A stretch of DNA of 7,167 bases from an uncultured Clostridia bacterium (GTDB lineage: Bacteria > Bacillota > Clostridia > TANB77 > CAG-508), in contig CAPNAQ010000092.1 of assembly GCA_948663505.1 (NCBI GenBank), positions 1 to 7,167 on the forward strand, read 5' to 3'. The notes below the pieces were generated by a model that was not told the DNA's origin, ran no database searches, and was given only the letters and a program-made list of their open reading frames with translations. Positions within the stretch are counted from its first letter, which is position 1. The number at the start of each line of letters is the position of its first letter. Shown piece after piece: positions 5,473-7,167 of this stretch. The translations under genes were made by a program, and so were the position numbers.

Positions 5473-5501
5473 ATCCTTTTTACTAATTTTACATTACAAA
5501 A

Positions 5502-7082
5502 TCAAAATTTCTTGGTATTGCATATATTATAAAATATTATAATATATGCAATAAACATAGGTATCATTGCTGGTACTGTATATCTATCTATAATTGCACC
5601 AAGTGTAGAATGTAATAATACATGTAATAAACTAAATGACAATAATATTATTACTATATTAAATTCTTTTTTCTTTAAATCTGTCATCTTTTTTCTTGAT
5701 TTTACATTAATTATTATACATATAATTAAAACCAATGGCAATATTAAAAAACTAATTTTTGTTATTAATATTATTATATTTTGTAATGACTTCATCAAAA
5801 CATTTATTATTCTTATTGGTTCAATATCACTAGCATATGGCTCTGCATATACTTGTAATTTTTCTGATGTAGGAAATACATTTGTTAATTGTTCATTATA
5901 TGTTCTAAGCCCAATCACTGCATTTTCTGCTGTTCCAAATATTGTAAAATCTGTTGTTGGCTTTGGTGTTACACCTATAAAATAAATTCTTAATATATCT
6001 GAAATACATAAATAATTATTTGTATAACTTTTAATTAATGTAGTTGGAGAAGTAAAAAATACTTTAAAAACTAATTGCATTGAATTTGTTACACTTAAGT
6101 TTTCACTATTCATAAAAATCACAAAATCTTTTGCTTTTTCATTTTTGTTTTCATATAAAATAAAATTTTTATATTTTGATTTACCTTCAATTATGTTTTT
6201 TATTTCTTGTTTATTTTTTTGACTAATTTTATAATTTTCTATTTTATCTACTTCTATATTTTCTTTTCTAGCAACTTCTTGTATTTGTGTTATTCCATTA
6301 ATTAGTCCACTACTTAAAAATCCTGAAGATTCTCTATCAGCTGAAATTTTTACATTTTGTATTTTTAATAATTTATTCCATAATAACATACTAATAACTA
6401 ATGTTATTAAACATATAATTATTGTAGCTGTTCTTTGTAATATATTCTTCCAATTAAATTCTCTAGAAATTGAAACTATTGTAGCAATTATTACTGGAAA
6501 TAATGCTGTACCTACATATGGCTGTTTTAAATGCCATGCAAATGCTATAATTATTGCAAATATCGCTGTATATAAAATGTATTTCAATTTGTTATTTTTA
6601 AAATCAATTTCTGTCCAATTCCAAGCTAAATAACATGTTACAACAGCAATTGTTATGGCTACAAATTCGGTTAATAGTGTATGATAATATCCAAATATAA
6701 TTGGATTTAATATTATTGATATTGTTACTATACATGCTAATGATATTTTCTTTGTTTTTGTATTAAAAATCTCTGCATTTTTATTTACTTTTTTGAATAT
6801 TAAACATGAAAATGTTATCATTATAGCATAAAATATAAACATTAACATTAAAATTCCATCTGCATTACGTCCAAATATGCTATTTGAACAAAATATTATT
6901 AATGGAAATATTATTCCTCTTGCTACATCCCAATTTGCAAAAGTATCATTTGGAGTTAACATGTTCTCTAACCATAAATAATGTGATGTATCATATGTTA
7001 TTATTGGTGAATAGCTAAAAAATACTATTGCTAGTATCACTGCAATTATTGCAATTAATAATTTTTTATTTATTACTTTCAT
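5502..7082 (-). CDS. GT-C-like polytopic membrane glycosyltransferase
   Basis: A 526-aa membrane protein that probably transfers a sugar from a polyprenyl-phosphate carrier to an acceptor outside the membrane. Charges fit ten helices (about 7-24, 77-96, 113-131, 135-154, 166-184, 190-206, 217-236, 432-460, 474-497, 502-520), with all Lys/Arg-rich joints (KKVNKN, KNNKLK, KSRKKM, CNTKKF) inside. The first outer loop (25-76) has an acidic YDTSHY motif (Asp31), WD at 51-52 and an amphipathic RGIIFPLIIF...FG segment, as in GT-C enzymes, where an Asp in this loop is catalytic. A late DRYTVPAMIP (499-508) also fits. A large outer loop of about 195 residues (237-431) may hold acceptor specificity. 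The start has AGAGG 7 nt upstream (7090-7094). It is the first gene of the five-gene run. I do not assign a named family; a flippase or polymerase is less likely given the loop-1 pattern. Confidence 0.75.
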   Translation of the reverse strand: MKVINKKLLIAIIAVILAIVFFSYSPIITYDTSHYLWLENMLTPNDTFANWDVARGIIFPLIIFCSNSIFGRNADGILMLMFIFYAIMITFSCLIFKKVNKNAEIFNTKTKKISLACIVTISIILNPIIFGYYHTLLTEFVAITIAVVTCYLAWNWTEIDFKNNKLKYILYTAIFAIIIAFAWHLKQPYVGTALFPVIIATIVSISREFNWKNILQRTATIIICLITLVISMLLWNKLLKIQNVKISADRESSGFLSSGLINGITQIQEVARKENIEVDKIENYKISQKNKQEIKNIIEGKSKYKNFILYENKNEKAKDFVIFMNSENLSVTNSMQLVFKVFFTSPTTLIKSYTNNYLCISDILRIYFIGVTPKPTTDFTIFGTAENAVIGLRTYNEQLTNVFPTSEKLQVYAEPYASDIEPIRIINVLMKSLQNIIILITKISFLILPLVLIICIIINVKSRKKMTDLKKKEFNIVIILLSFSLLHVLLHSTLGAIIDRYTVPAMIPMFIAYIIIFYNICNTKKF

Positions 7083-7121
7083 TTTTAAACCTCTTTTTGT
7101 TTTCTAAATTTATTAGACTTT

Positions 7122-7127
7122 ATTATA
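7122..7127 (-). promoter_or_regulatory. Possible -10 box upstream of the glycosyltransferase operon
   Basis: Minus-strand TATAAT (7127-7122) lies 39 bp before the ATG at 7082, a suitable distance. No fitting -35 hexamer is seen 16-18 bp upstream; the sequence there is AGAAAT. In such AT-rich DNA a lone TATAAT is weak evidence, and the operon may begin with genes beyond the window edge. Confidence 0.28.
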
Positions 7128-7167
7128 AAAAACTTATTCACTTTATTTCTATATTAATAAATAATAT

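Overview
The window is a very AT-rich stretch of what looks like a low-GC Firmicute, most likely a gut-type Clostridium relative. The evidence is the base composition, GGAGG-type ribosome sites, sigma-A-like promoters, UGG-encoded tryptophans (standard code) and, above all, a secreted protein built from ChW repeats (clostridial hydrophobic repeats with a conserved Gly-Trp) plus a GH25 muramidase domain. All genes I can support lie on the minus strand, so transcription runs from right (7167) to left (1). I see no tRNA, rRNA, CRISPR array or transposase gene.

Right-hand part (7082 down to 3183): five tightly packed genes that look like one operon for lipid-linked glycan work at the membrane. 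In order of transcription they are a GT-C-like polytopic glycosyltransferase (526 aa), a DPM1/polyprenyl-phosphate-sugar-synthase-like GT2 enzyme (240 aa, TTG start), a DUF2304-type small membrane protein (119 aa), a second cytosolic GT2 glycosyltransferase (262 aa) and a four-helix EamA/SMR-like protein of ArnE/ArnF type (125 aa). The parts match what is needed to load a sugar on polyprenyl phosphate, flip it and transfer it to a surface acceptor outside the membrane. The acceptor and sugar cannot be read from sequence.

Middle (3062 to 2718): a stand-alone 114-aa three-helix membrane protein of unknown function, with its own good promoter (3151-3179) and a textbook intrinsic terminator (2667-2703).

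Left part (2524 to 263): a 753-aa secreted cell-wall protein: signal peptide, long acidic/Asn-rich stalk, three ChW repeats, Ig-like domain, three more ChW repeats, C-terminal GH25 lysozyme domain. It has its own promoter with a small dyad over the -35 box. The two ChW triplets look like a block duplication.

Far left (1-262): no confident gene. It holds a 64-bp near-perfect inverted repeat, a second palindrome, an orphan Shine-Dalgarno-like AAGGAG and a possible gene start running off the edge.
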